NCBI GenBank assembly: GCA_963835885.1
Contig: CAWIHF010000039.1
Location: 285,834 to 349,833 of the forward strand
DNA from: Roseiarcus sp963835885
Lineage (GTDB): Bacteria > Pseudomonadota > Alphaproteobacteria > Rhizobiales > Beijerinckiaceae
DNA: 64,000 bases
Reading direction: 5' to 3'
Below the pieces are notes generated by a model. It saw nothing but the letters and a program-made list of their open reading frames with translations, was not told the DNA's origin and ran no database searches. Below, piece after piece: positions 63,035 to 64,000 of the stretch (the first letter of the stretch is position 1; each line of letters starts with the position of its first letter). The position numbers and the translations under genes were made by a program.

Positions 63035-63778
63035 TCAGGCGGCGTGAATCGCGCCGGTGATCAGGCCGGTCACCTCTTCGGGCGTCGTCGCCTTGATCGC
63101 CTTGTCGGCGACCTTGCGGCCGCGGCGCATCACCATGACCCGATCGCAGACGGCGAAGACGTCGGGCATGCGGTGGCTGATAAGGATGATCGCCATGCCG
63201 GAATCCTTCAGGCGCCGAATGAGGTCGAGGACCTCCGCCACCTGCCGCACCGAGATCGCGGCGGTCGGCTCGTCCATCAGCACGATGCGCGCCTTGGAGA
63301 GGCGGGTGCGCGCGATGGCCACCGCCTGCCGCTGCCCGCCCGACATCTGGCGCACGAGGTCGCGCGGGCGCGTCTCCGACTTCAGCTCACTGAAGAGGGC
63401 GCCGGCGTGCCGCGCCATCGCCTTGTGGTCGAGCAGGCGGAACGGCCCGAAGCGTCGCTTGACCTCGCGTCCGAGAAAGACGTTGGCGGCGGCGGACAGA
63501 TTGTTGCAGAGCGCAAGGTCCTGATAGACCACCTCGATCCCCTTCTCGCGCGCCTCGACCGGCCGGTGGAAGCGCACGTGCTCGCCGGCAAGGCGGATTT
63601 CGCCGTGGGTCGGGGGAAAATTGCCGGCGATGACCTTGACCAGGGTGGACTTGCCGGCGCCGTTGTCGCCCATGAGGCCGAGCACTTCGCCCTCGCTGAG
63701 CGTCAGGTCGACTTCGTTGAGGGCGTGGATTGCGCCGAAGTGTTTTGACACCGAGCGCAACTCGAGAATTGACGCCAC
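63035..63778 (-). CDS. Sugar ABC transporter ATP-binding protein (single domain, FrcA type)
   Basis: The 247-residue product has one nucleotide-binding domain: Walker A GDNGAGKSTLVK, signature QMSGGQRQAVAIAR, Walker B ARIVLMDEPTAA and the switch His in ILISHRM. RbsA-type ATPases have two such domains; a single one is typical of FrcA. The GTG at 63778 has GGGAGG about 5 nt upstream; a TTG four codons earlier lies inside that site. First gene of the operon. Confidence 0.94.
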   Translation of the reverse strand: MASILELRSVSKHFGAIHALNEVDLTLSEGEVLGLMGDNGAGKSTLVKVIAGNFPPTHGEIRLAGEHVRFHRPVEAREKGIEVVYQDLALCNNLSAAANVFLGREVKRRFGPFRLLDHKAMARHAGALFSELKSETRPRDLVRQMSGGQRQAVAIARTRLSKARIVLMDEPTAAISVRQVAEVLDLIRRLKDSGMAIILISHRMPDVFAVCDRVMVMRRGRKVADKAIKATTPEEVTGLITGAIHAA

Positions 63779-63888
63779 GTGTCCTCCCAACGCTCTCGCA
63801 GACCAAGCTCCCCGCGAACGGTTTCGTCCGTTCGTCTCGACTTTGGCATGTCAGCATCGAACAGATCGAACCGACGCGCAAGAGGGGA

Positions 63889-63900
63889 GTGAGCGCTCAC
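63889..63900. promoter_or_regulatory. LacI/GalR-type operator palindrome
   Basis: GTGAGCGCTCAC is a perfect 12-bp palindrome, equal to the core of the symmetrical lac operator and typical of LacI-family sites with a central CG. It lies 111 nt upstream of the sugar ABC operon start, so it likely binds a LacI-family repressor. No such regulator is in the window. Confidence 0.65.
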
Positions 63901-64000
63901 CGCCACGCATGATCTTGTCGCCGTCCGGCTTCACGCCCTCAAGCGGGGCCCAAGCCAAAGGACGACGGAGCGACCGCGGCCGCGAAATAAAATGCACTGT

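Overview
The window looks like a chromosomal segment of a high-GC alphaproteobacterium, most likely Rhizobiales (Hyphomicrobiales) and perhaps near Beijerinckiaceae/Methylocystaceae. This is an inference. It rests on the rsmG-parA-parB order with a perfect parS site inside rsmG, on many Rhizobiales-style stress and envelope genes, and on the overall gene style. The par locus suggests that oriC is near the left end.

Region by region: (1) 1-2.6 kb holds parB, parA and rsmG on the minus strand, visibly less GC-rich than most of the window. (2) 2.6-8.1 kb is a graveyard of broken insertion sequences: two IS3 remnants, an ISL3 element with a twice-frameshifted transposase, an ISAs1 tail, an IS630 piece and a solo ISL3 end. 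It encloses one small exported protein gene, one polyisoprenyl-phosphate sugar phosphotransferase and a fragment of a Tc/SpvB-type toxin gene. (3) 8.5-20.9 kb is a stress and envelope island: a single-domain response regulator, a DUF883-like protein, a 1465-residue CheB-CheR-PAS-kinase-receiver-receiver-LuxR protein, an AI-2E family permease, CsbD, a DUF3309-like peptide, PRC-barrel and BON proteins, and several tiny genes. Five copies of one promoter-proximal element (core GTAGTTTCCGA) lie upstream of genes here. An ISKra4-type element has split one of the small genes. (4) 21-33.8 kb is housekeeping and metabolism: S9 peptidase, 3-hexulose-6-phosphate synthase and isomerase (RuMP formaldehyde fixation), cobT, an O-methyltransferase, aroQ, an aldehyde dehydrogenase, a MetE-like methyltransferase, tadA, an RluB-type pseudouridine synthase with a very long basic tail, and rsmD.

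(5) 33.7-40.2 kb is the most striking part. A ybhB-like (PEBP) gene on the minus strand is split exactly by a 5.9-kb insertion on the plus strand. The insertion is a group II intron whose domain V is itself interrupted twice, 16 nt apart, by two further complete group II introns, each with its own reverse transcriptase and its own 33-nt domain V. Removing the two inner introns restores a 33-nt outer domain V, and removing the outer intron restores an in-frame 189-codon ybhB. (6) 40.4-53 kb holds a WYL regulator, a nitrilase-superfamily amidase, paired M16 peptidases (one lacking the zinc motif), a chagasin-like inhibitor, mutL, cytochrome b561, a CHRD protein, a histidine kinase/response regulator pair and a BrnT-BrnA toxin-antitoxin module. 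(7) 53.5-64 kb holds asd, a MotA/TolQ-like and an OmpA/MotB-like pair, a GNAT enzyme, a LivK-type binding protein, a class A beta-lactamase, a broken alcohol dehydrogenase, an internally deleted VOC gene, and a sugar ABC operon with a perfect LacI-type operator palindrome upstream.

Several otherwise normal genes (hxlB, an ALDH, asd, the OmpA/MotB-like gene, an MDR dehydrogenase) carry isolated 1-nt frame breaks. Because asd is normally indispensable, some of these are probably sequence errors, so the pseudogene status of the others should be read with care.
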